From NCBI GenBank assembly GCA_023404955.1, contig JAEXZY010000154.1, forward strand, positions 1 through 64,000: a stretch of 64,000 nucleotides of DNA. The letters are read 5' to 3'. The notes beneath the pieces are model-generated. The model had not been told where the DNA came from. It made no database searches and worked only from the letters and a program-made list of their open reading frames with translations. The position numbers and the translations under genes are program-made. The stretch's first letter is position 1; each line of letters starts with the position of its first letter. Shown here piece by piece: positions 14,090 to 22,167 of this stretch. The stretch comes from Actinomycetes bacterium (lineage in GTDB: Bacteria > Actinomycetota > Actinomycetes > Mycobacteriales > Mycobacteriaceae).

Positions 14090-15082
14090 TCAGAGCTGCG
14101 ATGGCAGCCCGAAGTGCTCGAACAGGTGCTCTTCTTTGAACGCGACCACGTGCGCGATGCCGGTGGTCCGGACGTCGAGTACATGCAACTGGAACGCCTC
14201 GTGCACACCGGTCTGTGGGTTGCGCATGTACAGCGCCGCGACCGGTTGGCCGTTGGCCGTCGTCCGCAGGAACCTCATGTCACCCGGGCCCTCGGCCGGG
14301 CAGTGGTGTTTCGACAGCGCGACGATGTCGGCTGGGCCGCGGTACCAGCCGTCGAACGGCGGCATCTCCCACACCGCGTCGGCAGTGAACAGCTCAGCGA
14401 GCCGGTCGATGTCGTAGGCCTCGAAGGCGGCGACGTAGCGGTCCAGCAGCGCCGCGGTTTCCGGTGAGTCGGGCTCGATCGGCTCGTCGTCGCGGGCGGG
14501 CGCCACCTCGTCGAGCTGCGCCCGGGCGCGCTGCAGCAGGCTGTTGACCGCGGCAGTGGACAGCCCGACCGCCTCGGCGACCTCGGCGGCCCGCCACTGC
14601 AGCACCTCCCGCAGTACCAACACCGCGCGCTGGCGCGCCGGCAAGTGCTGCAGCGCCGCGATGAACGCCAGCCGCACCGATTCGCGCGACTCGGCGATCA
14701 CCGACGGATCCGAGGGATCGGAATGAGGTGCGTCGGGCAGCGGCTCCAGCCACCTGATCTCGCGGGGCTCGTGCAGCTCACCCAGCGGGTCCGACGCCGG
14801 CTGACCAAGCCCGCTGGGCAGCGGACGGCGGTTGCGGCCCTCCAGCGCGGTCAGGCAGGTGTTGGTCGCGATGCGGTACAGCCACGTCCGCACCGACGAC
14901 TTGCCCTCGAAGCCCCGGTAGGCCTTCCACGCTCGCAGATACGTCTCCTGGACCAGGTCCTCGGCGTCATGCAGCGAGCCGGTCATCCGGTAGCAGTGCG
15001 CGAGCAGCTCCCGCCGATAGCGCTGGGCCTCGGCGAGAAAAGCGTTCTCGGCGCTGCTGTCATCGACAGCCAACACGGTCAC
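14090..15082 (-). CDS. sigG: ECF sigma factor with SnoaL-like C-terminal domain (SigG)
   Basis: 330 residues. Sigma region 2: HCYRMTGSLHDAEDLVQETYLRAWKAYRGFEGKSSVRTWLYRIATNTCL (about 29-78). Region 4: LPARQRAVLVLREVLQWRAAEVAEAVGLSTAAVNSLLQRAR (about 145-190). The C-terminal third is a SnoaL/NTF2-like domain (LDRYVAAFEAYDIDRLAELFTADAVWEMPPFDGW), as in the TIGR02960 group that includes SigG. Such sigma factors usually lack an anti-sigma partner and may be controlled by the extra domain; none is encoded next to it. It corresponds to Rv0182c. TAAGCT ends 8 nt before the GTG start. Confidence 0.85.
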   Translation of the reverse strand: MTVLAVDDSSAENAFLAEAQRYRRELLAHCYRMTGSLHDAEDLVQETYLRAWKAYRGFEGKSSVRTWLYRIATNTCLTALEGRNRRPLPSGLGQPASDPLGELHEPREIRWLEPLPDAPHSDPSDPSVIAESRESVRLAFIAALQHLPARQRAVLVLREVLQWRAAEVAEAVGLSTAAVNSLLQRARAQLDEVAPARDDEPIEPDSPETAALLDRYVAAFEAYDIDRLAELFTADAVWEMPPFDGWYRGPADIVALSKHHCPAEGPGDMRFLRTTANGQPVAALYMRNPQTGVHEAFQLHVLDVRTTGIAHVVAFKEEHLFEHFGLPSQL

Positions 15083-15090
15083 GTTGCCCG

Positions 15091-15096
15091 AGCTTA
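15091..15096 (-). promoter_or_regulatory. -10 box of sigG
   Basis: Minus strand TAAGCT, 8 nt before GTG 15082; near-leaderless arrangement. Confidence 0.35.
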
Positions 15097-15152
15097 GTGA
15101 GGACCACCGACGAAGTCAGCCATGCTCGGCTGCCGGTTGCGCGACCGCTCGT

Positions 15153-15158
15153 TACTCT
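15153..15158 (+). promoter_or_regulatory. leaderless-type -10 box of the monoacylglycerol lipase gene
   Basis: TACTCT followed by 7 nt and ATG 15166; decides this start over the upstream in-frame codon at 15097. Confidence 0.5.
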
Positions 15159-15165
15159 GCCGTGC

Positions 15166-16005
15166 ATGCCCGTGACGCGAACCGAACGCAGCTTCGACGG
15201 AACCGGTGGCGTGCGCATCGTCTACGACACGTGGACCCCCGATGGCCAGCCGCGCGGCGTCGTGATCCTCGCCCACGGTTACGCCGAACACGCCCGTCGC
15301 TATGACCACGTCGCGGCTCGTTTCGGCGAGGCCGGCCTGCTGACCTATGCCCTGGACCACCGCGGCCACGGCCGCTCCGGCGGCAAGCGCGTGCTGCTGC
15401 ACGACATGTCCGAGTTCACCGCCGACTTTCACACGCTGGTCGGCATCGCCGGCAGCGAGCATCCCGGGTTGCCGCGCATCGTGCTCGGCCACAGCATGGG
15501 CGGGGCGATCGTGTTCACCTACGGTGTCGAACACCCCGACGATTACACCGCGATGGTGCTGTCCGGCCCCGCCGTGGCCGCGCAGTCCTCGGTGCCCGTG
15601 GTGAAGGTGGCAGCGGCCAAGCTGCTGGGCCGGATCGCGCCGGGCCTGCCGGTGGAGAACCTGCCCGCAGAAGCGGTGTCGCGCGACCCGGAGGTGGTAG
15701 CCGCCTACAAGGCCGACCCGCTGGTGCACCAGGGTCGGCTGCCCGCGGGCATCGGCCGCGCGCTGATCGGCGTCGGAGAGACGATGCCGCGCCGGGCTGC
15801 GGCGATCACCGCGCCGCTGCTGGTGGTGCACGGCGACGCCGACCGCCTCATCCCGGTGCAGGGCAGCAGGACGCTGGTCGAGTGCGTGGGGTCTGCTGAT
15901 GTGCACCTCAAGGAGTACCCGGGGCTCTATCACGAGGTGTTCAACGAGCCGGAGAAGGCGCTGGTGCTCGACGACGTGACGTCCTGGATCGAGTCGCAGC
16001 TGTGA
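15166..16005 (+). CDS. monoacylglycerol lipase (Rv0183-like)
   Basis: 279 residues, the same length as Rv0183. Alpha/beta hydrolase with the oxyanion segment LAHGYAEHARRY (near 36-46), nucleophile elbow LGHSMGG with Ser110, acid Asp226 in VVHGDADRLIP and His256 in GLYHEVFNE; these are the Rv0183 triad positions. It releases fatty acids from monoacylglycerols, in lipid recycling or scavenging. The start is set by a -10 box 7 nt upstream. The stop overlaps the start of the next hydrolase gene (GTGA). Confidence 0.9.
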   Translation: MPVTRTERSFDGTGGVRIVYDTWTPDGQPRGVVILAHGYAEHARRYDHVAARFGEAGLLTYALDHRGHGRSGGKRVLLHDMSEFTADFHTLVGIAGSEHPGLPRIVLGHSMGGAIVFTYGVEHPDDYTAMVLSGPAVAAQSSVPVVKVAAAKLLGRIAPGLPVENLPAEAVSRDPEVVAAYKADPLVHQGRLPAGIGRALIGVGETMPRRAAAITAPLLVVHGDADRLIPVQGSRTLVECVGSADVHLKEYPGLYHEVFNEPEKALVLDDVTSWIESQL

Positions 16006-17000
16006 ACCGTGTGATCGCCCTGCTGCTGGGCGTGCTGCTGCTGTGTGCGCCCGCGTGCTCGTCGAAGGGTGCCGAGCCGGCGCCGTCGTGGGTGGACGAG
16101 GACGTGTCGTTCGACGCCGACGGGCTCACGATCTACGGCACCTACCGACACCGCAGCGGTGACGAGCGTGGCCCGGCGGCCCTGCTGATCTCCGAGAGCG
16201 GCAACACCGACCGCAACGGCGACAACCAGGTCGCCGGCCCCATCGGGAACATGCGGCAGCTGGCCGAGCTGCTCTCCGACCGCGGCGTCGCGACGCTTCG
16301 CTATGACAAGGTCGGCACCGGCCGAACCGGCATCGGACCGTACAAGGATCATCCGGACGACGTCGTCAGCGCGGTCTACACCACCGGCGCCAAGGCGGCG
16401 CTGCGGTTCCTGGCCGGGCGGCCCGACGCCGATCCGGCCAAGCTGTCGGTGTACGGGCTGGGGGAGGGCTCCATCCACGCGCTGACATTGGCCGGAGACA
16501 CAGCTCCGGACGCGCCGAAGGTGCACTCGCTGGGTTTGTTGCAGCCGCTGCCGGGGCGCTATCTCGACATCATCACCACCCGTGTCGCGGCGGGCGGCTC
16601 GCCCGAGACAGTCGCGGCGTGGAAGGCCGCCGTACAGCAGATCCGTACGCAGGGGACGGTGCCCGCCACGCTGCCCGACGGGCTGAACGCGATCGCTAAC
16701 GCGGGCAACATCAAGGCGGTGGTCGATGCCGACCGCATCGATCCACTGGCCCTGGCCGCCGCGGTGCCCGCGGGCACCCCGGTGCTGCTCACCTGCTCGG
16801 ACTCCGACAACCAGGCCAACTGCGCCAACGCCAAGCCGTTGATCGACGCGCTCGGCCACACCGCACTGACGGTCACCGAACTCAAGGGCGTCAACCATGT
16901 GCTGCGCGACGACCCGACCGACAACATCGCCAACTACGCGAAGAAGGATCCGCTCTCGCCGCAGCTGGTGTCCGCGCTCGACAACTTCGCCACCCGCTAG
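16002..17000 (+). CDS. lipoprotein alpha/beta-hydrolase-like protein lacking the serine nucleophile
   Basis: 332 residues, GTG start overlapping the lipase stop. The signal peptide ends in lipobox APAC. The fold pattern is that of DUF1749/dienelactone-type peptidase-like hydrolases: ALLISESGNTDRNGDN (oxyanion region), GVATLRYDKVGTGRTG, nucleophile elbow VYGLGEGSIHALTLAG, and a late VNHVLRDDP with the expected catalytic His. The elbow reads G-L-G-E-G, so Gly stands where Ser is expected in G-x-S-x-G. It may be a non-catalytic surface binding protein, or use another residue. It is translationally coupled to the monoacylglycerol lipase, suggesting a shared lipid role. Confidence 0.75.
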   Translation: MNRVIALLLGVLLLCAPACSSKGAEPAPSWVDEDVSFDADGLTIYGTYRHRSGDERGPAALLISESGNTDRNGDNQVAGPIGNMRQLAELLSDRGVATLRYDKVGTGRTGIGPYKDHPDDVVSAVYTTGAKAALRFLAGRPDADPAKLSVYGLGEGSIHALTLAGDTAPDAPKVHSLGLLQPLPGRYLDIITTRVAAGGSPETVAAWKAAVQQIRTQGTVPATLPDGLNAIANAGNIKAVVDADRIDPLALAAAVPAGTPVLLTCSDSDNQANCANAKPLIDALGHTALTVTELKGVNHVLRDDPTDNIANYAKKDPLSPQLVSALDNFATR

Positions 17001-17066
17001 CTGTGGATGAAAGCGGTTGTGGGGATGGGCGATACTGGTCAGCGATGATGTGTCTGCCGCCCGGCC

Positions 17067-17072
17067 TAGGTT
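17067..17072 (+). promoter_or_regulatory. leaderless-type -10 box of the DUF2786 gene
   Basis: TAGGTT followed by 7 nt and ATG 17080; supports this start over GTG-type codons further upstream. Confidence 0.45.
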
Positions 17073-17079
17073 TCCGGGC

Positions 17080-17832
17080 ATGAGTACCGACGAGAAGATG
17101 CTGGCCCGGATCGCCGCACTGCTGCGCCAGGCCGAGGGCACGGACAACACCCACGAGGCCGAGGCGTTCATGGCCGCCGCGCAACGGTTGGCCACCGCCA
17201 CGTCGATCGATCTGGCGGTCGCACGGTCACACAGCGCGCAGCGCACCGCGGCGCAGACGCCGGTGCAGCGCACGATCACGATCGGCGAGCCCGGAGCGCG
17301 GGGGCTGCGCACCTATGTGCAGCTGTTCGTGCTGATCGCCGCCGCCAACGACGTGAAGTGTGACATCGCGTCGAACTCGACGTTCGTGTACGCCTACGGG
17401 TTCGCCGAGGACATCGACGCCACCCACGCGCTGTACACCAGCCTGGTGCTGCAGATGGTGCGCGCGTCGAAGGACTACATCGCCTCGGGTGCTCACCGCC
17501 CGACACCGACCATCACCGCACGCATCAACTTCCAGTTGGCGTTCGGCGCGCGGGTGGGTCAGCGGCTGGCCGAGGCGCGCGAGCAAGCCCAGCAGGAGGC
17601 CACCCGCGGTCCGCAGAGCAACCCGGGTACGGCGATCGCGTTGCGCGACAAGGATCTCGAGCTCAAGGACTACTACCGGGAGACGTCGCGGGCGCGCGGG
17701 ACGTGGCGGGCGACGTCGGCGACGGCGGGCTACTCGTCGGCGGCGCGGCGCGCCGGTGACCGGGCCGGGCGCCGGGCCCGGCTGGGCGGGCAGACCGAGC
17801 TGGCGGGAGCGCGCACCGCGCTGGAACGGTGA
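17080..17832 (+). CDS. DUF2786 domain protein (Rv0184-like)
   Basis: 250 residues; Rv0184 is 249. The N-terminal DUF2786 motif is KMLARIAALLRQAEGTDNTHEAEAFMAAAQRLATATSIDLA (about 6-47), a helical segment of unknown biochemical role. The middle contains YVQLFVLIAAANDVKCDI, and the C-terminal tail is Arg/Ala-rich. It overlaps the next gene as GTGA, so the pair is co-translated with the metallohydrolase. A link to nucleic acids or phage functions is known for some DUF2786 proteins, but nothing here supports it directly. Confidence 0.8.
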   Translation: MSTDEKMLARIAALLRQAEGTDNTHEAEAFMAAAQRLATATSIDLAVARSHSAQRTAAQTPVQRTITIGEPGARGLRTYVQLFVLIAAANDVKCDIASNSTFVYAYGFAEDIDATHALYTSLVLQMVRASKDYIASGAHRPTPTITARINFQLAFGARVGQRLAEAREQAQQEATRGPQSNPGTAIALRDKDLELKDYYRETSRARGTWRATSATAGYSSAARRAGDRAGRRARLGGQTELAGARTALER

Positions 17833-18323
17833 GTCGAGACACCCAGCGCGCGAAAGTCTATGCCGCAGAACAGTTCGTGCGCACGATGTTCGATCGGGCG
17901 GCCGAGCGCAACACCCGGGTGGTCGACTTCTTCGGGACGCAGCTGACGCTGCCGCCCGAGGCGCGGTTCGCGTCCGTGGAGTCCGTGCAGGCCTACGTGG
18001 ACGACGTGTTGTCGCTGCCGGCGGTCCGTGCGGCGTGGTCGGGGGCCGGCGCGCTGCGGGTGCGCGCCCGCCGCGGGGCGACGGCGGCGCACTTCGAACG
18101 TATCGGTGACGTCGCCACCATCGCGGTGCCGGGCAACGGAAGTCGTTGGGCGCTAAGGGAACTGGTGGTGCTGCACGAGATCGCGCACCACCTGTGCGAC
18201 GCCGAACCCGCGCACGGGCCGGAGTTCGTTGCGACGCTGCGGGAGCTGACCGCCGCGGTGATGGGTCCGGAGGTGGCCCATGTGCTTCAGGTGGTGGGCG
18301 CGAGCGAGGGCGTCCGGGGTTGA
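17829..18323 (+). CDS. TIGR04338-type zinc metallohydrolase (Rv0185-like)
   Basis: 164 residues from GTG 17829. The zincin motif HEIAHHL (HExxH) lies in LVVLHEIAHHLCD near residues 116-124, followed by a third candidate ligand in EPAHGPEF. The preceding RWALRELV strand-helix is typical. Substrate unknown. Size and place match Rv0185. It is operonic with the DUF2786 protein, and the two are a conserved actinobacterial pair. Confidence 0.8.
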   Translation: MSRDTQRAKVYAAEQFVRTMFDRAAERNTRVVDFFGTQLTLPPEARFASVESVQAYVDDVLSLPAVRAAWSGAGALRVRARRGATAAHFERIGDVATIAVPGNGSRWALRELVVLHEIAHHLCDAEPAHGPEFVATLRELTAAVMGPEVAHVLQVVGASEGVRG

Positions 18324-18335
18324 CCGGCACGCGAG

Positions 18336-18341
18336 TACCGT
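18336..18341 (+). promoter_or_regulatory. leaderless-type -10 box of the Rv0187-like gene
   Basis: TACCGT followed by 7 nt and GTG 18349; it fixes the start of the methyltransferase. Confidence 0.45.
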
Positions 18342-18348
18342 CGCAGGC

Positions 18349-19008
18349 GTGACCGATCCGAACTGGGTGTCTCTCGACGAACTGTTCACCGACGTGCTGC
18401 ACAGCGAGGACGACGTGCTGCGGGCCGCGCGCGAGGCCGGGGTCGCGGCGGGGATGCCGGCCATCGAGGTGTCCCCGCAGCATGCGCGGCTGCTGTCGCT
18501 GTGGGTGCGGGTCGCCCAGGCCCGACGGGTGCTCGAGATCGGCACGCTCGCCGGCTACAGCACGATCGCGCTGGCGCGCGCCGTCGGCGATGACGGCGAG
18601 GTCGTCAGCCTGGAGTTCGAGGCCAGGCACGCCGAGGTCGCGCGGGCCAACCTGCAACGCGCCGGCGTGGCCGACCGCGTGGAGGTGATCGTCGGTGCGG
18701 CGCTGGACACGCTGCCGACACTGGACGATCGTGCGCCGTTCGACCTCGTGTTCATCGATGCCGACAAGGAGAACAACGTCTCCTACGTCGAGTGGGCGAT
18801 CCGCCTTGGCCGGCCGGGCACCGTCATCATCGTCGACAACATCGCGCGGTCGGGCCGGGTGCTCGACCCCCGTCCCGACGACCAGCAGGCCCGCGCCGTG
18901 CGGGACATGTTGACGATGATGGGGGAGCACCCGCGGCTGGAGACCGCCGCGATCCAGACGGTCGGCACCAAGGGCTGGGACGGCTTCGCGGTCGCGGTGG
19001 TGAGCTAA
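18349..19008 (+). CDS. class I SAM O-methyltransferase (Rv0187-like)
   Basis: 219 residues; Rv0187 is 220. Catechol-OMT-like fold: SAM motif VLEIGTLAGYSTIALARAV, VVSLEFEARHAEVARANL, and the metal-binding region DLVFIDADKENNVSYVEWA, with VDNI later supplying an Asp ligand. Mg-dependent O-methylation of a catechol-like substrate is the family activity; the natural substrate is unknown. It is the last backbone gene before the accessory mycosporine cluster, and its stop overlaps that of the convergent dioxygenase gene by 4 bp. It is distinct from the MysB homologue at 22168-22965. Confidence 0.85.
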   Translation: MTDPNWVSLDELFTDVLHSEDDVLRAAREAGVAAGMPAIEVSPQHARLLSLWVRVAQARRVLEIGTLAGYSTIALARAVGDDGEVVSLEFEARHAEVARANLQRAGVADRVEVIVGAALDTLPTLDDRAPFDLVFIDADKENNVSYVEWAIRLGRPGTVIIVDNIARSGRVLDPRPDDQQARAVRDMLTMMGEHPRLETAAIQTVGTKGWDGFAVAVVS

Positions 19009-19790
19009 CCCCAGCTCGCCCGGTCCAGCACCGTGCCCCGGTGCATCACCCGGTCACCGACGACGCCGCTGTGGTCGGCCTTGTGCATCACGCACCGGTT
19101 GTCCCAGATCACCACGTCGTGTGGCCGCCATGCATGCCGAAACACGTTGGTTGGCCTTGTGGAGTGCTCCAGCAGCTCGTCGATCAACTGCTCCGCCGCG
19201 TCGCGCGTCATGCCGCTGACCTCGCGGCACCGGTCCCGTGTCGACAGGTACAGCGCAGTCCGGCCCGTCAACGGGTGCCGCAGCGCGAGCGGGTGCCGGG
19301 CTGTGGTCTCGGCGTCCCCGTCGAGATCCAGGCCGGTGACCACGTGCGTGACTACACGGTTGCGGATCTGTGCCTGCAGCTGACGCGGCAGCGTGGCGTA
19401 GGCGGCGTACTGATTCGTGAACAGCGTCTGCCCGCCCCGCTCGGGCACCGTGACCGCGCGCAGCGCCGTGTAGGCCGGCGGGTTGCGCAAATAGCTGGTG
19501 TCGACGTGGAACGACGAGCGCGGCGTCCGCGTGCGCCCGACGTTGGTGATGACGTTGAGCAGCGGCGCATCCGGCACGGGTGTCTCCCCGGTGGTGAACA
19601 CCAGGGTGCCGAAGCTCTCGAGAAACTGCACGAACGCGTCGTCGTCGACGCGCTGGTCCGGCAGCACGAGGACGCCGTGCACCGCAAGCAGCGCGCGCAG
19701 ATGTGAAACGACGGTCGGGTTCAGCGGCCCCACGTCCACGCCGCGGACCTGTGCGCCGACCGGGTCGCGGGTGCTCACCTCGAACGTCAT
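19005..19790 (-). CDS. TauD/TfdA-family Fe(II)/2-oxoglutarate dioxygenase at the end of the mys operon
   Basis: 261 residues from ATG 19790, overlapping the mysD stop as ATGA. The metal triad is visible: H-x-D in SSFHVDTSYLRNPP and the distal His in VIWDNRCVMHKAD, with the 2-oxoglutarate Arg in VMHRGTVLDR. Strand GQTLFTNQYAAYATLP is typical of TauD. The family hydroxylates or oxidatively trims small molecules. Because it is coupled to mysABCD, I infer tailoring of a mycosporine-like amino acid, comparable in role to the Fe/2OG enzyme MysH of cyanobacteria, which belongs to a different subfamily. The product is not predictable from sequence. Confidence 0.8.
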   Translation of the reverse strand: MTFEVSTRDPVGAQVRGVDVGPLNPTVVSHLRALLAVHGVLVLPDQRVDDDAFVQFLESFGTLVFTTGETPVPDAPLLNVITNVGRTRTPRSSFHVDTSYLRNPPAYTALRAVTVPERGGQTLFTNQYAAYATLPRQLQAQIRNRVVTHVVTGLDLDGDAETTARHPLALRHPLTGRTALYLSTRDRCREVSGMTRDAAEQLIDELLEHSTRPTNVFRHAWRPHDVVIWDNRCVMHKADHSGVVGDRVMHRGTVLDRASWG

Positions 19791-20797
19791 GCCGCGATCC
19801 TCGCCTCGCCGCAGAGCGTGTCGAACAGGTCCAGCGCCGAATAGCCCTGCGCTGCTGCCATCTTCGTGATCACGCTGGACGGCGCGAAGGAGCAGTACGG
19901 CCCGGCCTCGAGGAACCACGGCGTGCCATCGGGGTCGATGCGGAAGTCGAACAGCCCGTAGTGCCGGCACCCCAGCGCCTCGAAGCACACGCGGGCGGCG
20001 CCGAACACCGCCGCCTCGGCCGGGTCGCCGGGCGCCACGATCCACGCCCGGCCGCCGTCGCCCGCGGTCAAGCGCAGCTCGCCACCGTCGGAGCGGCCCA
20101 GCTTGTCGGCGGGCAACCGGATCGGCGCGTCGAGCGCGTACTCCTCCAGCGGCAGGCACACCAGCCGGCCGTCGATGTCGAGGACGCCGCAGCGCACCTC
20201 GCGGCCGAGCGGGACGAAGGCCTCGGCCAGCACATCGGCACAGTGGCCGGCGGCGTGCGCGACGGCGGCGGCCAACTCCCCGTGCTCGGTGACCAGGGAC
20301 ACCCCCACCGAGTTGTCGGAGCGCGCGGGCTTGACGACGAGAGGCAGCGGCAGGTCGACCTGGTCCGGCCCGGTCACGAGCCGGCCCTCGGGCACGTTCA
20401 CACCGCGGGCCGCGACGAGCGCGCGGGCCACCGCTTTGTCGGCGGTGTTGGCCATCACCTGAGCGGTGTTGCCGAGGAAGGGCAGGCCGAGCAGATCGAG
20501 GAGCGCACGATAGGACGTCATACCCGGCAGACAGAACATCTGTGGCAGAACGACATCCGGTCGCATCTGTGCCAACCGCGCGATACCGGCTGTGGCCGGG
20601 AGCGGTTCAGCGGCGGCCAGACTGCCTGCGTCCAGCCCCTCGGGAAACTGCCATGTGCCGCCGGGTGCGACGTAGGCGAAGCGCACATGATGCCGCGCTG
20701 CGAGAGCCTCGGCGCTGGCACGCGCGTAGAGCCGCGACAGCTCGGCGTGGAACTCGTCGACGGGCGAGCCCGCCAGCTGAATGATGCTGCGGCGCAC
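19787..20797 (-). CDS. mysD: D-Ala-D-Ala ligase-like ATP-grasp enzyme, MysD-type
   Basis: 336 residues from GTG 20797, 1 bp after the mysC stop. ATP-grasp pattern: LGLPFLGNTAQVMANTADKAVARALVAARGVNVPEGRLV, then the ATP-binding LPLVVKPARSDNSVGVSLV, and the metal-binding segment HYGLFDFRIDPDGTPWFLEAGPYCSF. This is the D-Ala-D-Ala ligase group to which MysD belongs. MysD condenses a second amino acid (Ser, Thr, Ala or others) onto mycosporine-glycine to give an imine-type MAA such as shinorine or porphyra-334. Assignment rests on fold and on its place directly after mysC; amino acid choice cannot be read here. Confidence 0.85.
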   Translation of the reverse strand: MRRSIIQLAGSPVDEFHAELSRLYARASAEALAARHHVRFAYVAPGGTWQFPEGLDAGSLAAAEPLPATAGIARLAQMRPDVVLPQMFCLPGMTSYRALLDLLGLPFLGNTAQVMANTADKAVARALVAARGVNVPEGRLVTGPDQVDLPLPLVVKPARSDNSVGVSLVTEHGELAAAVAHAAGHCADVLAEAFVPLGREVRCGVLDIDGRLVCLPLEEYALDAPIRLPADKLGRSDGGELRLTAGDGGRAWIVAPGDPAEAAVFGAARVCFEALGCRHYGLFDFRIDPDGTPWFLEAGPYCSFAPSSVITKMAAAQGYSALDLFDTLCGEARIAA

Positions 20798-20798
20798 G

Positions 20799-22160
20799 TC
20801 AATCCCCGCCGTTCTCGACGAGTTTGCCGATATTGAAGTCGATGCGTCGCCAGCCCCGGCGTTGTCGAAGGTTGCTCACCAGCAGCGCGGGGATCTGCAC
20901 GTGGTACACCCCCAGGTAGGGCAACGGATCCCACGCCGCGAAGATCGCGTCCCGTCCCCTGGCGATCACGCGCAGCCGCCGCAGACGGTCGGGTCCGCGC
21001 AGTAACCGCCACAGTTCGTGATAGATCCAGTAGGTCGGCGTCGACCCGGGACGCGGCGTGATGGTCGGATGCCCGTCGGTGAGGTAGGCGTGGGCCACGT
21101 CCGAGTGGCCGTGGAACATCGTGATCGCGCTGTGGGTGCGCGGGTTGCATTCGATGGCGTAGGGCCGCCCGTCCGTGCCTTCGATGAAGTCGAACGAGAT
21201 CTGCCCGCTCACGCCTGTCGACGCGGCGAAACGTTCCACCCACGAGCGGATCTCGGGCTTGTCGACGAACTGGTAGTTCAGCTGCACGGCGGAGGATTCG
21301 CAACAGCCGTACACGGTGACGACACCGTCGCGCAGGGTGGCGTGCGTGCAGTACTCCTGGCCGTCGACGTACTCCTGGAGCAGCCACGGGTCGGTCGGCG
21401 AGATGCCGAGTGAGCGGGCGAAAGCGGAGTTCTCTGAGGGTGTTTCACGGCGCAGCCGGGTCAGATCCGTGCGGCCCACCGGGTTGTAGGCGAGCCGCTT
21501 GAGCACATAGGCGCGGCCGGGTACGAAGTCGAAGCGCTCGACGTCGACGGGGTCGGTGATCAGCTGGCACTCCGGCACCGGCAGGTTCAGCGACGCGCAC
21601 AGCGTGCTGAAGTCGCGCTTGTCGTCCAGGGTGGCGATCAGCGCGGCCGAGCCGTGCAGCACCTCACAGCGATCGCCGACGAGGTCCGCCACGGCCGCCT
21701 CGGGCACGCTGGCTGCAGGGCTGGAGACCGGGACGAACACGTCCACGCGTTCGCGAACGATGATGTCCGCCAACGCTTGCGGATAGCGGGGATCGGAGGC
21801 CTCGGGAAGGGTGTGGAAGGCGTCGACCGCACGGGAGAAGCGGTGTCCGGTGAAGCGGTATTTCTCGGATTCGGCGAGCACCACCCGGTGGCCGGCGAGA
21901 TGGAACGCACGCGCCAGGTGCAGCGCCTTGGTCATCTTGCCGCCGCTGACGAGCACCGTCTTCGGCGTGTCGGCGGCGCGCACGGCCGGCCGCGGTGCGC
22001 GGCGCAGCAGCGATCCGGCGGTGATCGCGAGGTCGACGGGCAGGGTGGCGGTCAGTGCGGCCAGAACGGTGAGGGTGCGGGCCGCGTCCCGTGTCAGGGC
22101 GGGACGCCGCACCGCACCCACCGGGGCGGCCCGTTCTGTGGGGTGCGCGGCCAGCGTCAT
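20799..22160 (-). CDS. mysC: ATP-grasp ligase MysC (mycosporine-glycine synthase type)
   Basis: 453 residues, very close to the 458 I recall for the cyanobacterial MysC (Ava_3856). Collinear landmarks: KTVLVSGGKMTKALHLARAFH, KYRFTGHRFSRAVD, VDVFVPVSSPAASV, WLLQEYVDGQEYCTHATLRDG, GQISFDFIEGTDGRPYAIEC, NPRTHSAITMFHGH, PTYWIYHELWRL and the C-terminal RIDFNIGKLVENGGD. MysC activates 4-deoxygadusol with ATP and couples glycine to give mycosporine-glycine. An N-terminal stretch of about 65 residues with a hydrophobic helix (TVLAALTATLPVDLAITAG) suggests membrane association. It starts 7 bp after mysB. Confidence 0.92.
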   Translation of the reverse strand: MTLAAHPTERAAPVGAVRRPALTRDAARTLTVLAALTATLPVDLAITAGSLLRRAPRPAVRAADTPKTVLVSGGKMTKALHLARAFHLAGHRVVLAESEKYRFTGHRFSRAVDAFHTLPEASDPRYPQALADIIVRERVDVFVPVSSPAASVPEAAVADLVGDRCEVLHGSAALIATLDDKRDFSTLCASLNLPVPECQLITDPVDVERFDFVPGRAYVLKRLAYNPVGRTDLTRLRRETPSENSAFARSLGISPTDPWLLQEYVDGQEYCTHATLRDGVVTVYGCCESSAVQLNYQFVDKPEIRSWVERFAASTGVSGQISFDFIEGTDGRPYAIECNPRTHSAITMFHGHSDVAHAYLTDGHPTITPRPGSTPTYWIYHELWRLLRGPDRLRRLRVIARGRDAIFAAWDPLPYLGVYHVQIPALLVSNLRQRRGWRRIDFNIGKLVENGGD

Positions 22161-22167
22161 CGCGGCT

